Position numbers and translations under genes: made by a program
DNA from: an uncultured Ruminococcus sp.
GTDB lineage: Bacteria > Bacillota > Clostridia > Monoglobales > Monoglobaceae
Assembly: GCA_902766745.1 (NCBI GenBank)
Contig: CACXES010000032.1
Span: forward strand, 1 to 49,450
DNA length: 49,450 nucleotides
Reading direction: 5' to 3'
Shown here: piece by piece, positions 1 through 8,414 of the stretch
Layout of the letters: every line of letters starts with the position of its first letter
How positions within the stretch are numbered: the first letter of the stretch is position 1
The notes under the pieces: model-generated
Seen by the model: the letters and a program-made list of their open reading frames with translations, nothing else
Told to the model about the DNA's origin: nothing
The model's database searches: none

Positions 1-28
1 GTGCGGACACTAATTTCTTCAATTTCAT
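1..28 (-). CDS. Start of a secreted protein (partial, runs off left edge)
   Basis: On the minus strand an ATG at 28-26 is preceded by GGAGG with a nine-base spacer and opens a frame reading MKLKKLVSA before the window ends. A basic start followed by small hydrophobic residues is typical of a signal peptide. An upstream in-frame-shifted ATG at 44-42 overlaps the ribosome binding site and has no site of its own. Only nine codons are visible, so the product cannot be named. Confidence 0.5.
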
Positions 29-426
29 TTTTAAAATCCTCCATTTTTATTGTTTTAAATTTTTTCGGGTCAATCAGAAAAACTATGGTTTTTCTAACCC
101 CCCTCAATTAGGAAATTATGGATTTTAGTCATCCTCGACCCCTCCTGTTCAATCGTAATTATATTATAAATTTATTTTTTCTGATTAATATCGTTAATTT
201 GAAATATCACATCTATGCCGCCGCCTCGGGGCATACGATTATCCTTTCCGCTACAGTCGTAGCGGAGTCGGTGAAGCGGAACACTTCCCGGAATGTTTTT
301 CAAATTATACAACCCGCGCGGATTGCTTGAAACAAACGTTTCCGTAACACAAGGTCATACAAGCAGGCAAAATGCCACGCAAGCAAACACATGGTTACAC
401 AATCCGCGCGGACAGTCGGGGGACTG
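29..426. other. Intergenic region with a 12-bp inverted repeat
   Basis: No convincing gene is present. The sequence CCGCGCGGATTG at 314-325 recurs as its exact reverse complement at 400-411, and each copy has a self-complementary CCGCGCGG core. This lies just downstream of the cohesin/SLH gene and could fold in its transcript. No T-run follows, so a classical intrinsic terminator is not visible. Confidence 0.35.
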
Positions 427-2493
427 CTAATTCATAAGTGCCGTCAGGCGGTCGCACATCACCGCAACCTCGGCACGGGTCGCATTACCCTTCGGGTTGA
501 CCTTACCGTCACTACCCTGAATAATCGACGCCTTAACCATAGACGCCATTGCCGCAGAGGCATAGCTGTCTACATCACCCTTATCGGCAAAGGCATCCAG
601 TGCCGTCAAATCCTCTGCCGCAGAAATATATCCCTTATTTTCAAAGGCACGATACGCAAGTGTGATCAGATCCTGTCTTGTGATGCTTTCCTCGGGTCTG
701 AAGTTTGTGCCGTCACCTGCGGCAATCCCTGCCGCCTTGGCGTGTCCGATGGCTTCATAATAATACATATCACTCGGAACATCGGCAAAGTTATCGGTTA
801 TCTCATCATCTATACCCATCATTCTGACCAGAATCAGAATAAAGTCGCCACGCTTGATATTTGCCGCCGGGGCAAAGGTGGTATCACTTGTACCGTTGAT
901 TATACCCTTATTGCGGAGTCTGTATATTGCATCCGTTGCCCATGCATGGTTACCGAGGTCGGCGAACTCTCCGGGAGCTGTGACTGTACCGTCGGTGTTT
1001 CCGGTATTTCCGGTGTTACCGCCGGTAACACCCGTACCGCCTGTTCCACCGCCGCCGAAGCCGCCGCCGGCACCACCGCCACCGCCACCGCCGCCGGAAC
1101 CTCCGCCGCCGGTATTTCCGCTGTCGGATGCGTCGGTTTTAGCCTTTGCCACATCGGAAAATTCACCGGTGCCTGCCGCATTGACCGCAGCTATCGCCGC
1201 ATAATAGGTCGTATCTGCTGACAGACCGTTAATCTCTGCCGACTTTGTATCGGCATTCTTGATTTCCTTTGTCTTATCAAGCTTATCTTCAGACTTTCCG
1301 TACTTTATTACATACCCGGTTATATCCGAAGCCTCCGGCTTTGTCCAGCTTACGGTAAGCATCTTGCTTCCGCCGCTGACACTCGGCTTTGCCATTTTTG
1401 CGGGAACCGTTCCGACCTCGCTCGGGTCGGAAATGCCGTTAAATACCTCGTAGTCGTACTTGTCCACCTTACCGTCACGGTTAAAGTCTGCCGCTCCGCT
1501 CAGCTCATCGGCATACGTCTCATCATCAACTGCCTTCTTGCACTCTGCCTTATCTGCCGAATCGACTTTTCCGTCCGCATTGATATCGCCGGGGATAAAG
1601 CCGCTGTTATCTATTGTCAAGACCTCGTCAAAGGTTACACCCTTCTTAACATACGGAACATAGCCTATTCCCGAAACCTCAACCGTATATGTTTCATCGG
1701 CAAGCAGTGTATTTTCAACCGTAAATGTAGGAGTATAGGTTTCATTTTCGCGGTGACCGCCCCTTGCCACGGGAATATTATTCAAAACCGTGCTCACGGT
1801 ATAGCCGTTTGTCTTTTCACCGGTAATACGTATGTCTACACCGCTATCGGAATAATCTCCATTCTCGTTCGCTGCCGAAAAGTCTCTGACCTTATCCATA
1901 AGGATTTTAACCGTTGCCGTCTTACCCTTATTCTCTGTTTCAGATGCCGAAACGGTGATTTGCGATGCCTCCGCAGCAGGAATATCCTTGCCGCTCACGG
2001 TACAATATGTACTGTCGACATTGCCGATCTTAAGAGTAACCTCGCCCCCCGGCTCACCGGCAAAGGTCAGAATAAACAAGTCCGTTTCATCGGAAAAGCT
2101 AAGCGGTTTGCTTGCCACAATGCTCGGCATAAGCTCCTTGGACGTATTTACCTGTGCAGTGTTCGGAGAAAGAAGAATGCAGTCAGGCGGATCATTCTTA
2201 CCCTGAAGGAACTGTATTGATTTATACTTCAGGTCGCCGCTAAAGCTCAATGCGGTCTGAACGATTGTTGCCGCACCTGCCGCACCTCTTACGCTGACAA
2301 GTATCTTCGCCTCGCCCGACAGGGTCGTGCTGTCTGTGGCGGTAACATCCTTAAAGCTGACCTCAAGCGTCTGCTCGTTATTCTGCGTCGGGGCAGCCAG
2401 TACAACACCGCCGGTATAAACCGGAGCCGCCGTCAGTGCCATTCCGAACGCTGCCGCTATCGAACCGATTTTAAGTTTAAGCCTCGATTTCAT
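427..2493 (-). CDS. Cell-surface protein: cohesin-like, dockerin, FN3 and three SLH domains
   Basis: This is a secreted surface protein of 688 residues. The order is a signal peptide (about 1-33), a cohesin-like beta domain (about 40-190), a further beta region, a type I dockerin-like pair of calcium loops (GDINADGKVD and ADFNRDGKVD, about 300-350), a fibronectin type III domain (about 365-455), a glycine-rich linker (about 460-505) and three SLH repeats to the C-terminus. SLH repeats normally bind pyruvylated secondary cell-wall polymer. Cohesin and dockerin domains form the protein pairs of cellulosomes. The ATG at 2493 is chosen because GGAG lies seven bases upstream and the frame then starts with a clean signal peptide. 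A GTG at 2670, in frame and with its own good GGAG, would add 59 residues. What it scaffolds is not shown here. Confidence 0.85.
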   Translation of the reverse strand: MKSRLKLKIGSIAAAFGMALTAAPVYTGGVVLAAPTQNNEQTLEVSFKDVTATDSTTLSGEAKILVSVRGAAGAATIVQTALSFSGDLKYKSIQFLQGKNDPPDCILLSPNTAQVNTSKELMPSIVASKPLSFSDETDLFILTFAGEPGGEVTLKIGNVDSTYCTVSGKDIPAAEASQITVSASETENKGKTATVKILMDKVRDFSAANENGDYSDSGVDIRITGEKTNGYTVSTVLNNIPVARGGHRENETYTPTFTVENTLLADETYTVEVSGIGYVPYVKKGVTFDEVLTIDNSGFIPGDINADGKVDSADKAECKKAVDDETYADELSGAADFNRDGKVDKYDYEVFNGISDPSEVGTVPAKMAKPSVSGGSKMLTVSWTKPEASDITGYVIKYGKSEDKLDKTKEIKNADTKSAEINGLSADTTYYAAIAAVNAAGTGEFSDVAKAKTDASDSGNTGGGGSGGGGGGGGAGGGFGGGGTGGTGVTGGNTGNTGNTDGTVTAPGEFADLGNHAWATDAIYRLRNKGIINGTSDTTFAPAANIKRGDFILILVRMMGIDDEITDNFADVPSDMYYYEAIGHAKAAGIAAGDGTNFRPEESITRQDLITLAYRAFENKGYISAAEDLTALDAFADKGDVDSYASAAMASMVKASIIQGSDGKVNPKGNATRAEVAVMCDRLTALMN

Positions 2494-2594
2494 AGTAATC
2501 TCCATTCCGCCGCCCTGCATCGGCATAAATATTAAATAAATTTCTCTTATCGGCAGGGCAAGGATTGATAAGAGATTATTACGCCCATATGCGT

Positions 2595-2615
2595 TTCCGA
2601 GGCTTTGCCTCGGAA
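2595..2615 (-). other. Perfect 9-bp hairpin in the leader of the cohesin/SLH gene
   Basis: TTCCGAGGC, a TTT loop, and GCCTCGGAA form an uninterrupted stem. It lies between two candidate translation starts (2670 and 2493) of the same reading frame. No T-tract follows, so it is not a standard terminator. It could affect initiation at the downstream ATG or be a small dispersed repeat. Confidence 0.4.
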
Positions 2616-2773
2616 GCTTTCGCACAGGCAATTTAATCCGCCGGAGGCATAACGCAAAATGCGCTTTCACGTTATCGCTCCTTTAAATTTCCGTTTTTCA
2701 GGTGTGTTCTGCCGCATAAAATTTCATTTGAAGCAACACCGCATTTATTCCAAAATTATGTATTCATTCCGGA

Positions 2774-2789
2774 TATAACACGTGTTATA
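2774..2789. promoter_or_regulatory. 16-bp perfect palindrome, candidate operator
   Basis: TATAACACGTGTTATA reads the same on both strands. It lies about 105 bases upstream of the GTG at 2670 and overlaps a TATAAT on the plus strand. On the minus strand TTTACA is present just upstream. A dimeric repressor or activator site is plausible; no regulator can be named. Confidence 0.4.
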
Positions 2790-3124
2790 ATTCAAATGTA
2801 AAAAATAAGCAAACGACAGGATACAAAATCCCACCTTGCAGAACACCTTAATTCTACCACGAAAAATCAATTTTGTCAACTCATTATTCGGTTTTTTTAT
2901 ATTTTTTCCATATTTTATTACAATTATCCAAAATACTATGTAAAACACCTATACCAAATGTATAATTAATAATAATATTATTAATTTTCATGCTTTTGAC
3001 ATATATTTCTTTAATATCCCATATTCAGGCACACAAAAAAGGACTGTCCGACCGGGCGAGAGGCGGCGAACATCTGCGCACGTCCTCGCACCGATTTGCG
3101 GCGGTCACGCCGCCCCAAAGGAAA

Positions 3125-4939
3125 TCATCGGAAAGCCTGCTTTTCATATTCATTCTCCGTATGCTTTGCGGCAAGCTCCAAAAACGGATGCTGCTCAACC
3201 GCATATTTAACCGTCTTTTCTATCCCGGCATAATCTGACGAATTCAAAATCACTATCGGACTTGTCAGGTCATAGCCGGCATCTCTTATCCCCTGTCCGT
3301 CAAACTCAATCAACGGTTCACCCATTTTTACCTCATCTCCCTCACTGACAAGGGGACTGAAATATTTACCATTTAAGTTCACGGTATCTATGCCGATATG
3401 CATTAAGATCCGCACTCCTCCCTTCGATGTCATGCACAAGGCATGATTCGCCGTCGGAATATTATCCACCACTCCGTCACAGGGGGCAGAGAGCAGGTTT
3501 GTCTCGGGGATTATTGCCGCCCCTCTGCCCAGCATCTCACCCGAAAAGAGAGGGTCGCCCACTGCGTCCAAGGATATCGCTCTGCCTCTGAGCGGAGCGT
3601 ATATAACATCCCGTGCCGGTTTTTTTGCCGCCGCCTCCGAAACGTCCTTGAAGCCGCCGATAAGAGTTCCGGCAAAGCCTGTCAGAAATGCCGCCGCACC
3701 ACCGATTGCGGTGTAAATTATGTTCTGCGTTTCAAATGCCGCAAAAATTCCTGTTTCTTCATTAATATTTATATCTGCTCCGCACAGACCCATTAATAAG
3801 CCGCATACACCGCCGCCAAGCATCACCCAAATCAGCGTCCGCTTCAGCTTAAAGCTTACTCCGTACAGTGCCGGCTCGGCTATGCCGCACAGGGCAACGA
3901 CCCCTGCCGGGACGGCAAGGTGTCTCAGACTTTTATTTTTTGTTTTAATCGCCGCGGCGAGAGCTGCTCCGCCCTGGGCAATGTTACAGCCGAACACTCC
4001 GGCACCGAGCAGCCCGATAATACCTGCGGGCATATTTATACCGACTCCCCCGAATATAACCAAAAGCGGCGAAATTGCTCCCGTTACCGCCGGGACGAGC
4101 CACGCCGCATATCCGCTAAGGTTATTCAACACCGCAGAGATTCCGCTCCCGACCGCAGTGATTAAGGGATTTATAACCAACACTGCCGCCGCACCTGTCA
4201 CAATCAGAGTTATCAACGGCTTTGCGAAAACCTTTACCGCCCTCCGAGCTATCCCGTCCGCAAGCCTTTCGATATGCGACATAAGCCATACCGATAGAAT
4301 TACCGTAACAACCGACAGCGGATAAGTCCCTGCGGCGGTTTTGATAAGAGGCAGACGTTCACTGACATATGACAGCGCAATAAAATCAGGGTGCAGCAGG
4401 ATTCCGACAAGAGCCGCTGCTGCTGCGTAACCGCAGCCGAAGCTCCGCGCCGAGGATACAGCCAGCATAAACGGCAAAAAATAAAAGGCGGAATCCGCAA
4501 ACACAGCCGCAATGCGGTATATTTGGGACAATTCATTCGCTGCGCCAACAACTCGAAGCACCGATAAAGCTGCCTTTAAGATGCCTTCACCGACCAAAAC
4601 AGGAATAAACGGCTCAAATATATCTGCGGCGGTATCGAGCATTTTCGAAAATCCCGATATTCTGCCGTTTTTTTCTTCCTCCACCTCGGCATCAGACGCC
4701 GAAATATCATTCAGCGCACGGTACACCTTTTCCGCATTGCTGCCTATTACAACCTGATACCGCCCTTCGGCACGCACAATGCCCATAACACCCTTAACAC
4801 GGCTCAATGCCTTGCTGTCTGCGGCATTCTCATCCTTCAGGCAGAATCTCAGCCGAGTCGCACAGTGTGCAAGGGATACTATGTTATCTATGCCGCCCAC
4901 ATATTTTACTATTCTCTCCGCCAATGCTTTATAATCCAT
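3125..4939 (-). CDS. PTS beta-glucoside-type permease, fused EIIB-EIIC-EIIA
   Basis: This membrane permease phosphorylates a sugar during uptake using phosphoenolpyruvate through HPr. It has 604 residues in the order IIB, IIC, IIA, the order of BglF-type transporters. IIB carries the phosphorylated cysteine C26 in AHCATRLRF. IIC spans about 100-430 with many hydrophobic segments and the GIAEPALYGV signature. IIA contains H499 and H514 in LMHIGIDTV, spaced 15 residues apart as in EIIA-Glc, with H514 as phospho-acceptor. GGAG precedes the ATG. No antiterminator of the BglG/LicT type, no glycosidase and no phosphosugar enzyme lies beside it, so the substrate is not indicated. It may import substrate for another locus in the genome. 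Confidence 0.92.
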   Translation of the reverse strand: MDYKALAERIVKYVGGIDNIVSLAHCATRLRFCLKDENAADSKALSRVKGVMGIVRAEGRYQVVIGSNAEKVYRALNDISASDAEVEEEKNGRISGFSKMLDTAADIFEPFIPVLVGEGILKAALSVLRVVGAANELSQIYRIAAVFADSAFYFLPFMLAVSSARSFGCGYAAAAALVGILLHPDFIALSYVSERLPLIKTAAGTYPLSVVTVILSVWLMSHIERLADGIARRAVKVFAKPLITLIVTGAAAVLVINPLITAVGSGISAVLNNLSGYAAWLVPAVTGAISPLLVIFGGVGINMPAGIIGLLGAGVFGCNIAQGGAALAAAIKTKNKSLRHLAVPAGVVALCGIAEPALYGVSFKLKRTLIWVMLGGGVCGLLMGLCGADININEETGIFAAFETQNIIYTAIGGAAAFLTGFAGTLIGGFKDVSEAAAKKPARDVIYAPLRGRAISLDAVGDPLFSGEMLGRGAAIIPETNLLSAPCDGVVDNIPTANHALCMTSKGGVRILMHIGIDTVNLNGKYFSPLVSEGDEVKMGEPLIEFDGQGIRDAGYDLTSPIVILNSSDYAGIEKTVKYAVEQHPFLELAAKHTENEYEKQAFR

Positions 4940-5126
4940 CGTTTCTCCACTCCAAGGCTTATTTTGCTCAGGAATTCAGTCCCTGCCGCATTCCTCGGTA
5001 TATAACCTGTGCGCAGCCAACCCCCTGCGCTTGCTCCGATTCAAATTATATGATTGACGGATTTATGGAAAATTATACATACAGATTCTCGATTCGTACG
5101 CAGTACGGAACGCCCTGCCTAAAACA

Positions 5127-5160
5127 AAAGTATACCGCAAGGGTTTTACGGTATACTTTT
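5127..5160. terminator. Bidirectional intrinsic terminator
   Basis: AAAAGTATACCG and CGGTATACTTTT form a stem around a ten-base loop, with an A-run on one side and a T-run on the other. It ends the minus-strand adaptor gene (stop at 5193) and separates it from the PTS gene. Confidence 0.8.
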
Positions 5161-5192
5161 AGTTTGATGTATTAAATTTTTAAGTCACAGGC

Positions 5193-7052
5193 TTAAATGC
5201 TGCCTGAGTCAAGCATATTCTGCATTCTCTCCTTGACCTCATTCTTCGCCTCTTCGTCGCCTATGTTCTCATTGTCCGAGGAAGCTCTGCCGCTCAAGTC
5301 TCCGCCGCTTAATTCATCGTCGTCGGAATCCGAGTTGGTTGACGGAATAAATTCGCCGTTATCCGCCATGGAATCGTATACGACAATCTCGCCGAGCTTC
5401 AGCCCCGACAGAATCTGAACCTTATTCTCATCGCTGATGCCGTATCTGACCGTCCTGAGCTCACAGCCCTTCGGAACCTTTATTTCGGGATTATTATTCT
5501 GATTTTCGGTTGTCTCGCTCACATCTCTGTCCTCGCCGGAGTTGTCAAGCTTAACCAGTACAAGCGCATTCTGACCGTCGGTCTTCAAAAGTGCCTTCTT
5601 ATCTACCGCCATGGTATTCTTGACCGACTCCAAAACTATCTTGGCTTTAACGCTCATTCCGGCTTTAAGCTTTCCCGGCTCCGGAATCGTTATTGTTACA
5701 TCAAAGGCAGTCTTTCCGCCGTCAACGGGTCTGCCCTCTAACGATACATTGCTAACCTCGCCGGAGAATGTTGTATCCGGGACAGAATCACTTGTAAGCG
5801 TAACACTCTGTCCCTTTTTAACCTCGGAGATTCTGTCCTCACTGACCGAAACGGTAAGAGTAAGCTTGCTTGTGTCCATTACAACCATCATCGGCTTATA
5901 AGAACTGCCGGCACCGACATTATCGCCTGTTTTACTGTTCTTCTCTGTTATCACGCCTGACACCGGCGACTTAATCGTGTAGTTATCCAACTGCTTTTGC
6001 GCAGACTGTACATCAATCTCTCCCGTTTTTTTATCGTACTCGGTGCTTCCGGCGGTTGCGCTTGCCGAGGTCGGCTTTACACTCGCCAGTATCTGGCCCA
6101 TGGAAACCTGACGGCCGACCGCAACATTTACCATCATTACCGAGCCCGATACATATGAAATAATCGGAACAACAGCCCCGTCCGACTTCTTTATGGTTCC
6201 GACCTGAGACCCCGCCGTAACAGATGCACCCTGCTTTATATTTATCGTCTGAATCGTACCGGTATCGGTAGCGGTGATTCTTGCCGTCCCCGATACAGCA
6301 CCTGCCGAATTTGGGTCCTTTGCACGATCAAGCTCGTTCTTCGCTCTCTCAAGTGCCAGCTTTGCCTCGGTATCGTCAAGCTGATAAAGCACATCGCCCT
6401 CTTTCACGCTGTCACCGACCTCATAGTTACATTCGGCAATCTTCCCGGCAACCAATGACATAATCTCATACTTATCACCGGGGCTTAAAACTCCGCTCTC
6501 CTCCATCGTGCTCACTATATTTTCCTTTGCCACTGCAACCTGAGCATAGTTTCTGAGCGGATTTGCTGATTTAATTATACCGAAGGCGGCAAGCGAAATA
6601 ATGCCGAGAATCAGCACCGAACATACGCATATCGTCGGTATACGGTGTTTTTTAATAAATTCCGCAATACCCGCCTCAGATGAATTCCTTTTCTTTTTTG
6701 CGTCAGAGCTTTTATTCAGCGCCTCGGATATTTTAGAAACATTCAAATGTGTCGTATCCGAAAGCTCATCTTCTTCATCCTCGTTGTCATATTCAGGGTC
6801 ATCCCCCTCTTCATAGGAATCAAAATCTTCATATTGACTACTCTGTTCAATCTGACTACTCTGTTCAATCTGGCTACTCTGTTCATTTTGGCTACTCTGT
6901 TCATTTTGGCTACCCTGTTCCGTTCCCGACGCACTCTGCCCCTCAGCAGATTCCGATGCGCTTTCGCCGACTTCCGAAGCTTCCTGCTGCATCAGCACGA
7001 AATCCTCAGGCTCACCCGAATCCTTATTTCTGCCGGAAAAAAATCTGCCCAT
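5193..7052 (-). CDS. HlyD/MacA-type membrane fusion adaptor with acidic repeat N-terminus
   Basis: This is the membrane-anchored adaptor subunit of an efflux system, 619 residues. Residues 1 to about 140 are cytoplasmic, very acidic and low-complexity. They include five copies of a six-residue EQSSQx repeat followed by an Asp/Glu-rich stretch. One transmembrane helix follows (about 145-170, PTICVCSVLILGIISLAAFG). The rest has the barrel-sandwich (lipoyl-like) hybrid and beta-barrel domains of RND/ABC adaptors (MSLVAGKIAECNYEVGD and YTIKSPVSGVITEKN). The usual alpha-helical hairpin is short. GGAGG precedes the ATG at 7052; a TTG one codon upstream is less likely. No ABC or RND partner is adjacent, unlike the paralogue at 30.5 kb. 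A two-site TGTTAA motif precedes its promoter. Confidence 0.85.
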   Translation of the reverse strand: MGRFFSGRNKDSGEPEDFVLMQQEASEVGESASESAEGQSASGTEQGSQNEQSSQNEQSSQIEQSSQIEQSSQYEDFDSYEEGDDPEYDNEDEEDELSDTTHLNVSKISEALNKSSDAKKKRNSSEAGIAEFIKKHRIPTICVCSVLILGIISLAAFGIIKSANPLRNYAQVAVAKENIVSTMEESGVLSPGDKYEIMSLVAGKIAECNYEVGDSVKEGDVLYQLDDTEAKLALERAKNELDRAKDPNSAGAVSGTARITATDTGTIQTINIKQGASVTAGSQVGTIKKSDGAVVPIISYVSGSVMMVNVAVGRQVSMGQILASVKPTSASATAGSTEYDKKTGEIDVQSAQKQLDNYTIKSPVSGVITEKNSKTGDNVGAGSSYKPMMVVMDTSKLTLTVSVSEDRISEVKKGQSVTLTSDSVPDTTFSGEVSNVSLEGRPVDGGKTAFDVTITIPEPGKLKAGMSVKAKIVLESVKNTMAVDKKALLKTDGQNALVLVKLDNSGEDRDVSETTENQNNNPEIKVPKGCELRTVRYGISDENKVQILSGLKLGEIVVYDSMADNGEFIPSTNSDSDDDELSGGDLSGRASSDNENIGDEEAKNEVKERMQNMLDSGSI

Positions 7053-7158
7053 CAAAAGTTCCTCCTCACAAATTCCTATTTAAAGCCCTAAGGCCTTTAT
7101 CCAAAATCCAAGTCACTCCCGGCTGCGTATCAATATATGACACAAACCGAGCTTACTC

Positions 7159-7201
7159 ATTATACCAAATTAAACCGTTTAAAATGTTAAATAAATGTTA
7201 A
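7159..7201 (-). promoter_or_regulatory. Candidate promoter with WalR/PhoP-like tandem box
   Basis: On the minus strand a TATAAT sits at 7164-7159 without a good -35 hexamer. Two TGTTAA hexamers on the plus strand (7185-7190 and 7196-7201) are 11 bases apart and cover the -35 zone. This matches the TGTWAH-N5-TGTWAH form of WalR sites; read on the other strand it is TTAACA-N5-TTAACA, similar to PhoP boxes. A poor -35 with a tandem OmpR-family box suggests an activated promoter for the adaptor gene. Confidence 0.45.
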
Positions 7202-7311
7202 TTTATCTCTAAGTTTATATTAATACCGGTAATATTTTCCGTCTACACAAAGTATAATTTAATAAGACAAGCCGCATCGCCCAAGTCAAAGCACAAAAGG
7301 AGCTGATTTAC

Positions 7312-7578
7312 ATGGATACAAACCCCGCAATAATCATTGCCGCACTGATAGGCTTATTCCTTTTATATGTCCTCTGCCGCCTGTTCATAAGGCCTTTGAA
7401 ATGGCTGCTGAAGCTTTTGCTCAGCTGCGCACTGGGCTGCCTTGCCATGCTTCTCGCAAACAAGCTTTTATCCAATTTCGGTATAAGCTTTGCCCTGAAT
7501 CCGCTGACCGCAGCCTTGAGCGGTATTCTCGGTCTGCCCGGCATGGCACTCACTCTTATTCTGCAGAATATTCTTTAA
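7312..7578 (+). CDS. BofA-like pro-sigma-K processing inhibitor family protein
   Basis: This small membrane protein of 88 residues has two or three hydrophobic helices and the conserved C-terminal part NPLTAALSGILGLPGMALTLIL of the BofA family. In Bacillus BofA restrains the SpoIVFB protease that cleaves pro-sigma-K in the mother cell. Many Clostridia keep a BofA-like protein whatever their sigma-K arrangement, so the exact role is uncertain. AAAGGAG precedes the ATG. The stop codon overlaps the end of the convergent prmC gene by four bases. Confidence 0.75.
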   Translation: MDTNPAIIIAALIGLFLLYVLCRLFIRPLKWLLKLLLSCALGCLAMLLANKLLSNFGISFALNPLTAALSGILGLPGMALTLILQNIL

Positions 7579-8411
7579 TACGGAGCCATGCCGCAGACAA
7601 CACGGCTGCGACCTTCGGTGTCGGCTATAATTTCCGTTTTTATATAGCCGCAGTGACGGAGAATTTTTTCAACGTCACGTCCTTGGTCATATCCTATCTC
7701 AAACGCAATAAATCCGCCGCTTTTAATTTTCGCAGCCGACGCAATGCGCCGATAAAACATAAGTCCGTCCTCGCCGCCGTCCAGGGCAAGTCTCGGCTCA
7801 TAGCCGCGAACCTTTTTTTCAAGGCAGTCAATATCGCCGCGTCTTATGTACGGAGGATTTGACACAACCGCATCTGCGGCCTCGGACATATTGTCACGCA
7901 AAACATCGGATTTTACAATGCGAACCCTGCGTGAGATGCCGAGCTTCTCCGCATTGCGTGCCGACACCTCAAGTGCCGTATCGGACACATCCGCAAGTGT
8001 AACGGTGACGTTTTTGTTATATGCCGCAACACTCAAGCCGACGCAGCCGCTTCCGCAGCACAAATCCCAAACCACAGCTTTTCTGTCAGGCAATCGTTTG
8101 AGTGCCGCCTCAACCAGAACCTCAGTATCCGCTCTCGGAATCAGGACACCGTGACAGACCTCAAATTCAAGCGACATAAACTCACAGCGACCCGTTATGT
8201 ACTGAACAGGCTCGCCCTCCGCCGCCCTTTCCGCATCGGCGTAAATTCTTTTTATATCACTCTCACCGACCTCATCCTCACCGAGGAGCAAATGCGTTTT
8301 GTCGATATTCAGTGCGTTCATTATAAGCACCGCCGCATCTGCAGACGCCTCATCGTCACCTGCCGCCGACAAGCGGCTTACTATCTCGGTGCGCAGCTGC
8401 CTAAGCCTCAT
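7575..8411 (-). CDS. prmC: Peptide chain release factor N5-glutamine methyltransferase
   Basis: PrmC (HemK) methylates the glutamine of the GGQ motif in release factors RF1 and RF2 using S-adenosylmethionine, in the cytoplasm. The 278 residues show a helical N-terminal domain, the SAM-binding DLCCGSGCVG (116-125) and the catalytic NPPY (185-188), which clamps the target glutamine. It starts three bases after the stop of the DUF1385 gene, so the two are co-transcribed. In many Clostridia prfA follows this pair; here it does not, and a convergent BofA-like gene abuts instead. Confidence 0.95.
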   Translation of the reverse strand: MRLRQLRTEIVSRLSAAGDDEASADAAVLIMNALNIDKTHLLLGEDEVGESDIKRIYADAERAAEGEPVQYITGRCEFMSLEFEVCHGVLIPRADTEVLVEAALKRLPDRKAVVWDLCCGSGCVGLSVAAYNKNVTVTLADVSDTALEVSARNAEKLGISRRVRIVKSDVLRDNMSEAADAVVSNPPYIRRGDIDCLEKKVRGYEPRLALDGGEDGLMFYRRIASAAKIKSGGFIAFEIGYDQGRDVEKILRHCGYIKTEIIADTEGRSRVVCGMAPY

Positions 8412-8414
8412 ATC

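Larger units (their letters stand above)
2494..3124. other. Intergenic region upstream of the cohesin/SLH gene: hairpin, alternative start, palindrome
   Basis: No independent gene is visible. The minus-strand leader contains a GTG with a good ribosome binding site at 2670, in frame with the SLH gene, and a perfect nine-base hairpin with TTT loop at 2595-2615. Further upstream lies a perfect 16-bp palindrome at 2774-2789. The part next to the PTS gene (about 3036-3113) is GC-rich and holds a small GGCGG/CCGCC hairpin plus a six-base T-run on the minus strand, possibly a weak terminator for the PTS gene. Confidence 0.4.

Noticed and set aside
118-330. 70-codon open frame on the plus strand
   Set aside because: No ribosome binding site, atypical composition and no recognisable domain; it lies in the spacer after the cohesin/SLH gene.
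391-1221. 276-codon frame antisense to the glycine-rich and SLH part of the cohesin/SLH gene
   Set aside because: It arises from the GC-biased, repetitive coding strand of a gene with clear domains on the other strand.
2494-2720. Riboswitch in the leader of the cohesin/SLH gene
   Set aside because: I compared it by eye with conserved cores of c-di-GMP, cobalamin, SAM, TPP, glycine, fluoride and ydaO classes and found no match; only a simple hairpin is present.
2745-2948. 67-codon minus-strand frame in the PTS-SLH spacer
   Set aside because: AT-rich chance frame without a ribosome site; it also overlaps the palindrome and promoter-like elements.
6838-6927. Short direct repeats considered as a CRISPR array
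   Set aside because: The 18-base units are contiguous without spacers and lie in frame within a coding sequence.
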